A stretch of DNA of 64,000 bases from Chitinophaga sp. CF418 (lineage in GTDB: Bacteria; Bacteroidota; Bacteroidia; Chitinophagales; Chitinophagaceae): positions 310,001 to 374,000 of the forward strand of contig NZ_FRCN01000008.1 in the NCBI RefSeq assembly GCF_900142925.1. The letters are read 5' to 3'. The notes under the pieces are model-generated. The model did no database searches. It was not told the DNA's origin and saw only the letters and a list, made by a program, of their open reading frames with translations. The stretch's first letter is position 1. Each line of letters opens with the position of its first letter. Made by a program: the position numbers and the translations under genes. Shown here piece by piece: positions 18,092 to 26,787 of this stretch.

Positions 18092-18403
18092 ATGGAACCA
18101 ACGCAACTGCGTATACTCGCTGTAGGTAGAAATGCCGAGATCATGACGGTGATGCATAGATTGCTCAATGCTCCCGACAACTGGACAGGTATAACCGTTA
18201 CGGCAGACGAAGCTGCCAGGGCAGCTTTTGAAAAAGAAGCGTTTGATATTGTGTTGATCTGCGCCGGCGTTAGTACTGAAGAAGAAGCAGTGCTTACTGC
18301 TTATTTCAAACAGCATTCGCCAGCCGTCATTGTCAAAAGACATTATGGTGGAGGCAGCGGTTTACTGAAAAATGAAATATTATACGCGCTGGAGAACAGA
18401 TGA
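18092..18403 (+). CDS. Receiver-like small protein, unknown function
   Basis: 103 residues from ATG 18092. The pattern alternates strands and helices (LRILAVGRN, then FDIVLICAGVS, then PAVIVKRHYGGGSGLLKNEI), like a response-regulator receiver or a Rossmann-type fragment. The phospho-acceptor Asp expected after DIVLI is missing (CAGVS), so if receiver-derived it is degenerate. It overlaps a longer possible start of the next pirin gene and is embedded in the quinone-response operon, which suggests a regulatory or accessory part. Confidence 0.6.
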   Translation: MEPTQLRILAVGRNAEIMTVMHRLLNAPDNWTGITVTADEAARAAFEKEAFDIVLICAGVSTEEEAVLTAYFKQHSPAVIVKRHYGGGSGLLKNEILYALENR

Positions 18404-18429
18404 AACTCCGGTATTATAAAAGACCTGGT

Positions 18430-19290
18430 ATGAAAAAGAATATTGCACACATCCTTGCGGGAAGAGCAAAAAACATCACCCCTACCCAGACGGTATTACA
18501 ACCTTTACCACATGCAGACTTTCGTTTCGCTAATCCGTTCATTGTCCTGCATCACGGAGGACCGGATACCGTAGCGGCGGGATCGGATGACAGGATACAT
18601 CCCCATCCACACAGGGGTTTTGCTCCCGTTACGTTCCAGTTACAGGGACAGGCACATCACAAAGACACTGCCGGCAACGATCAGTTACTGAATGCAGGTG
18701 ATGCACAATGGATGTTTGCAGGGAAAGCCATTCTCCACAGTGAGGGGCCTTCCGCACAGATGCATAAGAATGGCGGCATATCAGAAATATTACAACTATG
18801 GGTAAACGTACCTGCGGCCCATAAATGGGATGATCCCCGTTACCAGTTTGTACGGAAAGAGGACATGCCCGGAATACTTGAACAGGACGGTGTCAACCTC
18901 CGCCTCGTAAGCGGACAATTCGACGGTAAAACAGGACCGGTGAACATTTCTTTTACCCCCGTTATTTCAGCGGTAGGTGAAATTGCGGGTGGTAAGGAAG
19001 TGGAGTTCAATGTAACTGAAGATTACTGGACCCTGCTATACGTTGCACACGGCCGGGTGACCATCGATGACATCACACCGGTACCGGAACATTCCCTGAT
19101 CGTCTTCAAAAGAGAAGGCACTACTTTCTCAGTGGCTGCCAATGAAGACAGCCAGGTACTTTTCCTCTCAGCTGAAGTCATTGACGAACCGGTAGCTGCC
19201 AAAGACAATTTCGTTATGAACACCATGGCAGAAGTAGACCAGGCAATAGAGGATTACAAGAATGGCCGCTTTGGCATATTAGCTTACTAA
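18430..19290 (+). CDS. Pirin family protein (second copy)
   Basis: 286 residues from ATG 18430 (MKKNIAHILAGRAKNI); an upstream ATG at 18400 overlaps the previous gene by 4 bp and is possible. The cupin metal site is seen as HPHPHRGFAPVTF plus HHKDTAGN, MFAGKAILHSEGPS and an ILQLWVNVPA stretch. This is the canonical pirin/quercetinase layout and differs from the YhhW-type copy at 16702. It lies 17 bp before the ring-cleaving dioxygenase and is co-transcribed with it. Confidence 0.92.
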   Translation: MKKNIAHILAGRAKNITPTQTVLQPLPHADFRFANPFIVLHHGGPDTVAAGSDDRIHPHPHRGFAPVTFQLQGQAHHKDTAGNDQLLNAGDAQWMFAGKAILHSEGPSAQMHKNGGISEILQLWVNVPAAHKWDDPRYQFVRKEDMPGILEQDGVNLRLVSGQFDGKTGPVNISFTPVISAVGEIAGGKEVEFNVTEDYWTLLYVAHGRVTIDDITPVPEHSLIVFKREGTTFSVAANEDSQVLFLSAEVIDEPVAAKDNFVMNTMAEVDQAIEDYKNGRFGILAY

Positions 19291-19307
19291 ACATTAAAAA
19301 CTTTTTT

Positions 19308-20240
19308 ATGGAAGATAGAATCTTAGGCCTTCATCACATTACGGCCATTGCAGACAATGCTAAAAGAAACCTTCAGTTTTATACAGAAACCTTAGGTCTT
19401 CGCTTCGTGAAGAAGACTGTGAACTTCGACGATCCCGGCACTTATCATTTTTATTTTGGAGATGAACATGGCACTCCGGGTACTATTCTGACCTTCTTCC
19501 CATGGGAAGGCATAGGCCGCGGCCGTACCGGAACAGGTATGGCTACAGAGATCGGTTATTCCGTACCTGCAGACAGCCTTGATTTCTGGACAGAACGCTT
19601 CAAAGCTCATAATGTCACTCATGGTCCGGTGGCCGAAAGGTTTGGCGAGCTGTATCTTCCTTTCGAAGATCCCGATGGCCTGAAACTGAACCTGATCGTG
19701 CCTAAAACTGCTGACAACCGTCAGGCATGGGAAACTGCTGAAGTGAAAGCACCCCACGCTACCAAAGGGTTCCACAACGTTGTGCTGAACCTGAGAAGCA
19801 TAGGCCCAACTGCCAGCATCCTGACAGACGTACTTGGCTATAAATTCCTGGCGCAGGAAGGCGATCGTCACCGCTTTGTTACCGACGCCATTCCAGAAGC
19901 GTCTATCGTAGACCTGATAGAATCTCCCAAGGAATCTGCCGGCAAAGGAGGTGGTGGTACCAACCATCACGTGGCTTTCCGTGTAGAGAATGAAGAAGTC
20001 CTCATGAATTTCAGGGAAAAGGTGGCAAAGAAAGGGCTCAATATCACCCAGAAGATAAACCGCGACTACTTCTTCTCCCTCTATTTCCGGGAACCAGGAG
20101 GCGTACTGTTTGAACTGGCTACCAATAACCCTGGCTTTACAGTAGACGAACCGCTGGATCAGCTGGGACAACATCTTAAACTGCCGGTACAGTATGAATC
20201 TATGCGTGCCGACATTGAAAAAGTATTACCTGTACTCTAA
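19308..20240 (+). CDS. Ring-cleaving dioxygenase, VOC superfamily (MhqO-like)
   Basis: 310 residues with two glyoxalase-fold halves. Metal ligands fit the family: LHHITAIA (His9/10), NHHVAFRVE (His220/221) and GGVLFELAT (Glu269). The PWEGIGRGRTGTGM loop at 65-79 is typical of MhqO/YdfO-type proteins. In Bacillus these are linked to degradation of hydroquinones and thiol-reactive aromatics. The nitroreductase and esterase of the same set lie in this operon. Confidence 0.92.
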   Translation: MEDRILGLHHITAIADNAKRNLQFYTETLGLRFVKKTVNFDDPGTYHFYFGDEHGTPGTILTFFPWEGIGRGRTGTGMATEIGYSVPADSLDFWTERFKAHNVTHGPVAERFGELYLPFEDPDGLKLNLIVPKTADNRQAWETAEVKAPHATKGFHNVVLNLRSIGPTASILTDVLGYKFLAQEGDRHRFVTDAIPEASIVDLIESPKESAGKGGGGTNHHVAFRVENEEVLMNFREKVAKKGLNITQKINRDYFFSLYFREPGGVLFELATNNPGFTVDEPLDQLGQHLKLPVQYESMRADIEKVLPVL

Positions 20241-20253
20241 TAGTAACCTACAC

Positions 20254-20565
20254 ATGGATATGGATGAAGTAGTAATCAGGCTCAATGCCAAAAACCACGG
20301 TGCTTTCTACCTGATGCATGAAGGAGAACAGTCCGGTGAAATGATCATCAGCATTGCTGATAATGTACTCACCGTTTATCACACGGAAATAGATCCAAAG
20401 TTTGAAGGCAAAGGCCTCGCAAGGATACTCCTGAATGGTATGGTGGCCTACGCCCGTGAACATCAGCTGAAGGTAAAACCATTGTGCGCTTATGTACATG
20501 CACAGTTTAAGCGGCATCCCGAGGAGTTTGCCGACGTCTGGCTGAAACAGGAAGCGGAGCAATGA
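20254..20565 (+). CDS. GNAT-like N-acetyltransferase (YidJ type, short)
   Basis: 103 residues from ATG 20254, which is preferred because the longer frame overlaps the dioxygenase. It carries GEMIISIADNVLTVYHTEID, then the acetyl-CoA loop FEGKGLARILLNGMVAYARE, and PLCAYVHAQFKRHPEE. This is the small GCN5-related family of about 100 residues. Its stop codon overlaps the hydrolase start (ATGA), so the two are translationally coupled. Target unknown. Confidence 0.88.
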   Translation: MDMDEVVIRLNAKNHGAFYLMHEGEQSGEMIISIADNVLTVYHTEIDPKFEGKGLARILLNGMVAYAREHQLKVKPLCAYVHAQFKRHPEEFADVWLKQEAEQ

Positions 20566-21203
20566 TCACACAAACACAATTTATGCATAGCAAGAAGATA
20601 ATAACAGCAGGGAAAAAGACAACAGAAGCAAAGAAGGCGCTGATTATGATCCATGGGCGCGGAGGGAGTGCGGAAGATATCCTTACTCTCTCCAACTACC
20701 TGGAGGTCAAAGATTATGCACTGGTAGCCCCTCAGGCTACAGGAGGTACCTGGTACCCTTACTCATTCCTGATGCCTCCTGCACAGAATGAGCCATGGCT
20801 CTCATCCGCCCTCTCTGTGCTGAAAGAAATAACAGCAGATGTAGTGGCTGACGGTATCTCCCACGAAAACATCTATTTCCTGGGATTCTCGCAGGGCGCC
20901 TGCCTTACCCTGGAATTCGTAACCCGCAATGCCGATAAATACGGCGGAGTGGTTGCCTTTACCGGAGGGCTGATCGGCGACAAAATCTATCCGGAGAACT
21001 ATACGGGCAATTTTGGGAATACCCCGGTCTTTATCGGTACCAGTAATCCTGATCCTCATGTGCCGGTGGAACGCGTAAAGGCCAGTGAAAAGATGCTGAA
21101 GGAAATGGGGGCAGATATTAAGGTCAATATTTATAATAATATGGGTCACACTATCAGCCAGGATGAGATCAACCTGGCCAATGAGCTGGTGTTCCGTAAG
21201 TAA
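20562..21203 (+). CDS. Alpha/beta hydrolase, phospholipase/carboxylesterase family (MhqD-like)
   Basis: 213 residues. The fold starts with ALIMIHGRGGSAEDI, then the nucleophile elbow LGFSQGAC (Ser110), Asp164 in SNPDPHVP and His196 in MGHTIS, a full Ser-Asp-His triad. It overlaps the GNAT gene by 4 bp. With the nitroreductase and the ring-cleaving dioxygenase it completes an MhqN/MhqO/MhqD-like set. It probably hydrolyses ring-cleavage products or esters of toxic aromatics; exact substrate unknown. Confidence 0.9.
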   Translation: MITQTQFMHSKKIITAGKKTTEAKKALIMIHGRGGSAEDILTLSNYLEVKDYALVAPQATGGTWYPYSFLMPPAQNEPWLSSALSVLKEITADVVADGISHENIYFLGFSQGACLTLEFVTRNADKYGGVVAFTGGLIGDKIYPENYTGNFGNTPVFIGTSNPDPHVPVERVKASEKMLKEMGADIKVNIYNNMGHTISQDEINLANELVFRK

Positions 21204-21403
21204 TATTTCCGCATCCGGCTATAGACACTTACTGTCCGGCTATTTACATGAACGTCAGGTCTTACGTAGCGTTTTTGTCTGCTAAATGTTGTAACTTTAA
21301 TTGACTTCTCTAACATGGCTTTGGGATTTAAAGTGATTAAATTTGCTTTCTATCCCGAAGCCTTTGTTTACAAACATACCAACCTGTAAATCAAATCCAC
21401 CTC

Positions 21404-21491
21404 TTCTTCGTCCCTTCTTCGTCCCTTCTTCGTCCCTTCGCCGTCCCTTCTTCGTCCCTTCTTCGTCCCTTCGCCGTCCTTTCTTCGTCAA
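21404..21491. repeat. Tandem repeat, 8 copies of an 11-bp unit
   Basis: Unit TTCTTCGTCCC. Copies 1, 2, 3, 5 and 6 are identical; copies 4 and 7 carry TTCGCCG..., and copy 8 ends in CAA. It lies between the hydrolase and the Crp/Fnr gene. Three units equal 33 bp, so any frame stays open, and the minus frame would read a Lys/Arg/Glu repeat. Nothing suggests this is a gene. The rest of 21204-21518 shows no gene. Confidence 0.9.
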
Positions 21492-21518
21492 TATGAGGCG
21501 CTTAAAGAAGTCTATAAC

Positions 21519-22100
21519 TCAATGCTTTCTGTACATGGTACTCCTCACCTTACTCAGGAATTCGGGTGATACGCCAATATACCTGGCTATATGATGCTGG
21601 GGGATACGCTGCACGATGGCCGGGTATTTCTCTATAAAGGCCAGGTACCTCTCTTCTGCCGTCTGGGAAATGGAGGCATATATCCGCTGCTGCATTACGC
21701 CAGCTGTGCGCTGCAGCAGCATACGGAAAAGCTTCTCGAACTTCGGCACCTTCTGGTATAAGGTATTCTTATCTTCATAAGAGATCGTCAGCAATTCACA
21801 GTCCTCCAGTGTTTCAATATTCTGCCGGGAAGGCTGCTGTTCAGAAAAACTGGAAATATCCGCCACCCACCAATCTTCCACAGCGAAGGTCAGATTCGTT
21901 TCTACTCCCTGCTTGTCCACATAGAAGGTACGCACGCAACCTTTGAGTATATATGCTTCATAATCACATATTTCTCCCTCTTTCAGGAGAAAGCTCTTTT
22001 TCTTTACCTTCCTGAATTGCAGAAGGGAATGGAAGATCTCCAGTTCCTCCGGGGTAAGCTGTATATACCTTGCAACGAATTGGTCAATTGGGCCGAACAT
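21519..22100 (-). CDS. Crp/Fnr family transcriptional regulator
   Basis: 193 residues. The N-terminal cyclic-nucleotide-binding-like barrel is visible (LLKEGEICDYEAYILKGCVR near 40-60, then VEDWWVADISSF). The C-terminal HTH ends IPQHHIARYIGVSPEFLSKV. This is the short Bacteroidota group of Crp/Fnr proteins, most of which lack the cAMP-binding Arg-Ser pair. Divergent from the MG2/TonB-plug gene, with 118 bp between starts. The start of the tandem-repeat block lies just past its stop codon. Confidence 0.9.
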   Translation of the reverse strand: MFGPIDQFVARYIQLTPEELEIFHSLLQFRKVKKKSFLLKEGEICDYEAYILKGCVRTFYVDKQGVETNLTFAVEDWWVADISSFSEQQPSRQNIETLEDCELLTISYEDKNTLYQKVPKFEKLFRMLLQRTAGVMQQRIYASISQTAEERYLAFIEKYPAIVQRIPQHHIARYIGVSPEFLSKVRSTMYRKH

Positions 22101-22218
22101 AGTAAATTGATGGGCGGTTGTCTTAAATTTTGCTTAAAAGCTTACTTTCAACCGCAATAATAAGCAAAGCACGTATCTTTTGATAGTAAATTAGATAAGT
22201 ATTAATAAATCGTCCCGC

Positions 22219-24672
22219 ATGGAATTTTCATCTCTAAAAAAGTACACCCGGCTGAAATGGCTTATCCCTGTCTTTTCAGTGGGCATGCTTACTGCATTCT
22301 CCCTGGTGCCGGCCGACGACTGGCAGGATAAGGTTACAAACGCTCTGGCTATTTTCGGCAAACGCTTCCCGCAGGAAAAGGTATACCTGCATTTTGACAA
22401 AGACTTTTATGCCTCCGGTGAAACTATCTGGTTCAAGGCATATATCATGATACAGAACCAGCCCTCTCTGACCGCCTCCAACCTGTATGTGGAGCTGCTG
22501 GATAAAGACGGCAACGTGGTAATGAAAAAACGTCTGCCTGCAGCCGGTGCTGCGGCAGCAGGGGATTTTGAACTACCTGAAACACTGAAAACCGGCCAGT
22601 ACCAGATAAGGGCTTATACCGCCTGGATGCTTAACTATGACCCGGAATTCCTGTTTTACAAGAACATAGAAATCTTCGACCCGGCCAAAAAGAACACCCT
22701 TCCTTCACGGGACACAGCCATTGCACGTGACTTTGCCGTGCAGTTCTTCCCAGAGGGTGGCAATATGCTGCAAAATGCGCCAGGTGTGGTAGCCTTCAAG
22801 GCCATAGACCAGAATGGTTATCCTATTGCCGTTGCAGGTACAGTACAAAACAGTAAAAAAGAGACCGTTGCCGAGATCAGGACTGCGCATGATGGCATGG
22901 GCTCCTTTGAATTGACACCCGCCGCCGGGGAAAACTACCGGGCAATAGTAAGAGTAGCTACCGGACAACAGAAAGAAATAGCACTCCCGGCAACACAGAC
23001 ACAAGGAGCTGTGCTTAAAGTATATAACCGTGGCAGCCGTATCTTCTACCAGGCCGCCCTTGCCAATGCTGACGATTCAACCTACTATCGCATGATGGTG
23101 ATAGCCCAGGTACAGAACCAGATGGTATATAAGGCCGTACTGGATGCCGGCGAAGGCAGGATCAGCGGATTTATTCCCACACAGTCCCTTCCCTCCGGTA
23201 TTATACAGGTGACCCTGTTCAGCGATAAAGGTCTGCCGCTCTCCGAAAGGCTCGCGTTCATCAGGAAGAGTGACCAGATCGACATCAGCTTCATGAATGC
23301 GGAAATAAGCAGTGCTCCCAGAGGCAAAAGTTCTATCGAGCTGTTTGCTCCGGATAGTGTACAGACCAGCATGTCCATCTCTATTACCGATGCCGACCAG
23401 GTGCTGAAAGATCCGGATGAGCACAATATTATTTCCAATATGCTGCTTACCTCTGACCTGAAAGGGTATATCTATAATCCGGCCTGGTATTTCCAGGACA
23501 CTACCAAAGAGAAGCTGCAGGCGCTTGACCTGGTGATGCTGACTAATGGATGGAGAAGGTTCAGCTGGGAGAAGATCCTCAACAATGATATGCCGAAGAT
23601 CAGGTTCCCGTATGAACAGGGCATGTCACTGAAGGGAACAGCAGTGACCAATACCGGCCGTTATCCGCTGGTAGGTGGCAAAGTGGATTTCATCTTCAAA
23701 CAACCGCTGGATAGCAGTACCTCTTTCGCCTCTGCCCCTACCAATGACAAAGGTGAATTTGAAGTGCCCAATCTCCAGTTCATGGATACGGTATTGGTAT
23801 TCTTCCAGGGAAATGACAAACAAAAAAGGTGGAAAGATGTACAGGTTACCTTCGAACCACACTTCTTTGATAAATCGCCCCAGGTTACATTACCCTACCC
23901 TATGCGGGTGCCGGAAGGTCTGGACAATGCAGCTATGACCCGTTTCCTGAACACAGCGAGTGAAAGTAATAAGGTTAACCGTTCCATGAGCAACAAGACG
24001 GTTTACCTGAAAGAGGTGAACATCCGCGACAAGAAGATCACTCCTCAGCAAACTACAGAGCAGCGTTATACTTCCGGTATGTTCTCTTCGGGCGATGGTT
24101 ATACTTTTGACCTGACGAAGGAAACACCTTACCAGACGAACGTGTTCCAATACCTGCAGTCCAAAGTTGCCGGTTTGAACATTGCCGGGGATATCAATAA
24201 TCCAAGTATGTCATGGCGCGGAGCGAAACCCTCCCTGTATCTGAATGAGATGCCGGTAGATGTCAGCATGCTGGCCAACGTCAATATCAATGACATCGCC
24301 CTGGTGAAAGTATTCCGTCCTCCGTTCATGGGAGGCTTCGGCGGAGGCGCAGGTGGCGCTATCGCGGTATACACCAAAAAAGGTGGCGATAACAAAGGAG
24401 ATGAAACGATCCGTGGCTTCGAGCGTATGAAGAAAGCAGGATACAGCCTTGTGAAGGAGTTCTATTCTCCGGATTATGCTGTGAAGAAAGAAGTGCATGC
24501 GTTGCCTGACAAGCGCCTTACACTTTTCTGGAGCCCATATATCACCGTGGATTCCATCACCCATGCTTCTACCATCCATTTTTACAACAATGACTTCTCT
24601 AAACATTTCCGTATTGTGGTAGAAGGTATTGCTGCAGATGGCCGCGTAGGACGCGCGGAGCAGGTGTATTAA
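22219..24672 (+). CDS. MG2-domain and TonB-plug protein, secreted
   Basis: 817 residues. An N-terminal hydrophobic segment (about 14-31) acts as signal or anchor. It is followed by an alpha-2-macroglobulin MG2-like domain (QEKVYLHFDKDFYASGETIW and TGQYQIRAYTAWML), several beta-sandwich repeats, and near 620-720 a TonB-receptor plug-like part (VAGLNIAGDINNPSMSWRGA and GGFGGGAGGAIAVYTKKG). No outer-membrane barrel follows. In Bacteroidota such proteins sit at the surface with unclear roles. It is followed by a likely terminator. Confidence 0.8.
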   Translation: MEFSSLKKYTRLKWLIPVFSVGMLTAFSLVPADDWQDKVTNALAIFGKRFPQEKVYLHFDKDFYASGETIWFKAYIMIQNQPSLTASNLYVELLDKDGNVVMKKRLPAAGAAAAGDFELPETLKTGQYQIRAYTAWMLNYDPEFLFYKNIEIFDPAKKNTLPSRDTAIARDFAVQFFPEGGNMLQNAPGVVAFKAIDQNGYPIAVAGTVQNSKKETVAEIRTAHDGMGSFELTPAAGENYRAIVRVATGQQKEIALPATQTQGAVLKVYNRGSRIFYQAALANADDSTYYRMMVIAQVQNQMVYKAVLDAGEGRISGFIPTQSLPSGIIQVTLFSDKGLPLSERLAFIRKSDQIDISFMNAEISSAPRGKSSIELFAPDSVQTSMSISITDADQVLKDPDEHNIISNMLLTSDLKGYIYNPAWYFQDTTKEKLQALDLVMLTNGWRRFSWEKILNNDMPKIRFPYEQGMSLKGTAVTNTGRYPLVGGKVDFIFKQPLDSSTSFASAPTNDKGEFEVPNLQFMDTVLVFFQGNDKQKRWKDVQVTFEPHFFDKSPQVTLPYPMRVPEGLDNAAMTRFLNTASESNKVNRSMSNKTVYLKEVNIRDKKITPQQTTEQRYTSGMFSSGDGYTFDLTKETPYQTNVFQYLQSKVAGLNIAGDINNPSMSWRGAKPSLYLNEMPVDVSMLANVNINDIALVKVFRPPFMGGFGGGAGGAIAVYTKKGGDNKGDETIRGFERMKKAGYSLVKEFYSPDYAVKKEVHALPDKRLTLFWSPYITVDSITHASTIHFYNNDFSKHFRIVVEGIAADGRVGRAEQVY

Positions 24673-24710
24673 AGACCTAATCTCAGTTAAACGATAGGGA
24701 TTAAATAACA

Positions 24711-24777
24711 AGGAATTGGGAAAAGCATCCGGAAGTATTCTTCCTGATTCTTCACACCCAATTCCTAATTATTTTTA
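24711..24777 (+). terminator. Terminator-like structure after the MG2/TonB-plug gene
   Basis: Outer stem of 10 perfect pairs (AGGAATTGGG, 24711-24720, with CCCAATTCCT, 24757-24766) enclosing a small GGAAG/CTTCC hairpin, then TAATTATTTTTA. The large loop makes it less canonical. Confidence 0.5.
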
Positions 24778-24790
24778 GCTTTGAGCTCTT

Positions 24791-25960
24791 ATGAGCAAAC
24801 CACGATCTGCGCGTATAGCAACAGCGGTATTCTTTTTTATTTCAGGCTTCAGTTTCTCCAGCTGGGCGTCCAGAATTCCGGACATTCAACGCCGGCTTTC
24901 CTTAAATAAGGCAGAGTTAGGCTTCTTTCTCCTGGCTTTGCCTACCGGACTGGTACTCACTCTTCCCGTTACCGGTTACCTCTTACAGCGATACAGCAGC
25001 AGGAATATCATGATGATAGGAGTATTGGTATTCAACCTGATGTTGAGTCTTATCGGGGTTGTGACCCTGCCCTGGCAGTTGGGTCTGGTGCTTTTCTGCT
25101 TTGGTTCCTCCCGGAACCTGATGAATATTTCTGTAAATGCTCAATCTGTTGCCGTTCAGGCATTGTATAAACGGTCAATAATTACTACTTTTCATGGCGT
25201 ATGGAGCCTGGCCGGTTTTGCAGCGGCGGCACTCGGAGCTATTATGGTGGATTTCAGGATGGCGCCTTCCCGGCATTTCTTTTTCGTGTCCCTGGCCATG
25301 ACCATTATGGCGATCATTGCCTTTCGCGACAGCCCTCACCTGCCTCCATCCCGGGAGGCCGATACCAAACGCTTTATATGGCCTGACAAGCCTTTGCTGA
25401 AATATGGGTTAATATCGTTTGCCGTAATGGCTTGTGAAGGGACAATGTACGACTGGAGTAACATCTACTTTCAGGAAGCAGTACACCCTCCTGAAAAACT
25501 CATTGCAGCCGGATATGTTATCTATATGATCGCTATGACCAGTGGACGGTTTACCGGCGACAGTGTGGTGAACAAGCTGGGTGTTCCAACCATGATCAGG
25601 TACAGCGGTATACTGGTGCTTTGCGGATTTATGGTGGCTGCCCTGATGCCTTATACAGTATCCACCAGTATCGGTTTTTTAATGATCGGGTTTGGCGTAT
25701 CGTGTGTAGTACCATTGGTGTTGCGCATGGCTACGCAAACAAGCAGCATGGGTAGCGGACCTGCAATAGCGGCAGTGTCTACCGTTGGATATATGGGCTT
25801 TCTGATAGTACCGCCTTTAATAGGCTTTATAGCTGAAGCGGCAGGATTGCGCTGGGCATTTGCATTAATGGCCTTGTTCGGCTTACTGATCACAATTTTG
25901 ATCTTACAGGTAAAGAAATCAACACAAATAACGACTCTAAAAGAAAGTATAAAAGCATAA
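24791..25960 (+). CDS. MFS transporter (YbjJ/FucP-like)
   Basis: 389 residues, 12 predicted TM helices. Helix 1 reads FFISGFSFSSWASRIPDIQRRL, which is typical of the YbjJ-like subgroup of MFS proteins, and LQRYSSRNIMMIGV lies in the first inner loop. Substrate unknown; relatives are linked to sugars or drugs. It ends 2 bp before the HAD phosphatase, so the two are one operon. This suggests uptake or efflux of a compound related to a phosphorylated sugar. Confidence 0.88.
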   Translation: MSKPRSARIATAVFFFISGFSFSSWASRIPDIQRRLSLNKAELGFFLLALPTGLVLTLPVTGYLLQRYSSRNIMMIGVLVFNLMLSLIGVVTLPWQLGLVLFCFGSSRNLMNISVNAQSVAVQALYKRSIITTFHGVWSLAGFAAAALGAIMVDFRMAPSRHFFFVSLAMTIMAIIAFRDSPHLPPSREADTKRFIWPDKPLLKYGLISFAVMACEGTMYDWSNIYFQEAVHPPEKLIAAGYVIYMIAMTSGRFTGDSVVNKLGVPTMIRYSGILVLCGFMVAALMPYTVSTSIGFLMIGFGVSCVVPLVLRMATQTSSMGSGPAIAAVSTVGYMGFLIVPPLIGFIAEAAGLRWAFALMALFGLLITILILQVKKSTQITTLKESIKA

Positions 25961-25962
25961 GT

Positions 25963-26628
25963 ATGAGAAAGCCAGGATGTATCATATTTGATTGTGACGG
26001 TGTATTGGTAGATAGCGAGGTATTAGGTGTAAAAGTATTGCTCGATATGGCATCCCAGTATGGCGTTACTATGGACCTTCAGGAGGCCGTGGAGGAATTT
26101 AGCGGCATCCGCCTGAAAGAAGGTATCAAGATCCTGCAACAGAAGGCCAGTAGTCCGCTTCCGGAAGACTTTGAACAGGCCTTTCGCACCCGCTCCTATG
26201 AGATCTTCAAAACAGAAATGCGCCCGGTAAATGGCATTAAAGAGATCCTCGATAATCTGACCATTCCATTTTGCGTAGCATCCAGCGGACCGGTAGAAAA
26301 AATGAAGCTGAACCTGACCGTTACAGGACTGATCTCTTACTTTGAAGAAGGTAACAGGATATTCAGCGGCTACGAGATCAACAGCTGGAAACCAGATCCT
26401 GGTATTTTCCTGCATGCCGCCGAAGTAATGGGCTTTTCTCCTGCTGAATGTGTAGTGATTGAAGACAGCAAAGCGGGCGTTATTGCCGCACATAGAGGAG
26501 GTTTCCGGGTATTTGGATATGCCAAACCTTTTAACGGCGAGGAACTCAGAAAAGAAGGCGCCACTGTTTTCTATGCAATGAAAGACCTCCCTTCGCTTCT
26601 TTCGCTTAATAATACTGGCGAACTTTAG
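25963..26628 (+). CDS. HAD family hydrolase (sugar phosphatase / beta-phosphoglucomutase-like)
   Basis: 221 residues. HAD motif I is FDCDGVLVDSE at about 9-19, motif II SSGPVEKM near 108-115, motif III Lys in SWKPDPGIF, and motif IV VVIEDSKAGV. The cap domain (residues about 20-90) is of the YieH/YfbT/PGMB type. It probably dephosphorylates a small sugar phosphate or acts as a mutase. It lies 2 bp after the MFS gene. Confidence 0.9.
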   Translation: MRKPGCIIFDCDGVLVDSEVLGVKVLLDMASQYGVTMDLQEAVEEFSGIRLKEGIKILQQKASSPLPEDFEQAFRTRSYEIFKTEMRPVNGIKEILDNLTIPFCVASSGPVEKMKLNLTVTGLISYFEEGNRIFSGYEINSWKPDPGIFLHAAEVMGFSPAECVVIEDSKAGVIAAHRGGFRVFGYAKPFNGEELRKEGATVFYAMKDLPSLLSLNNTGEL

Positions 26629-26787
26629 TGTACACAGTGAAACACTGTAAATACCCACAGGAACGGGGCAGCCCATTGCCCGATAAATAAACTGATATGC
26701 GCGCACGGCAAAGCCAGGGAGAGTTCCATAGCTCCTACGGCTGCCTATACCAAACATACCATACTTTTGGGACATCTTTTCCGGCCT

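Noticed and set aside
19392-20174. 260-codon minus-strand frame over the ring-cleaving dioxygenase
   Set aside because: Antisense shadow; the plus-strand protein has all metal ligands.
21297-21491. 64-aa Lys/Arg/Glu-rich minus frame in the tandem repeat
   Set aside because: The frame is produced by the repeat itself; no start signal or homology.
21404-21491. CRISPR-like repeat
   Set aside because: Units are 11 bp, directly adjacent, with no spacers and no cas genes.
26023-26775. 250-codon minus-strand frame over the HAD hydrolase
   Set aside because: Shadow of the HAD gene, whose motifs are all on the plus strand; the product is of biased composition.
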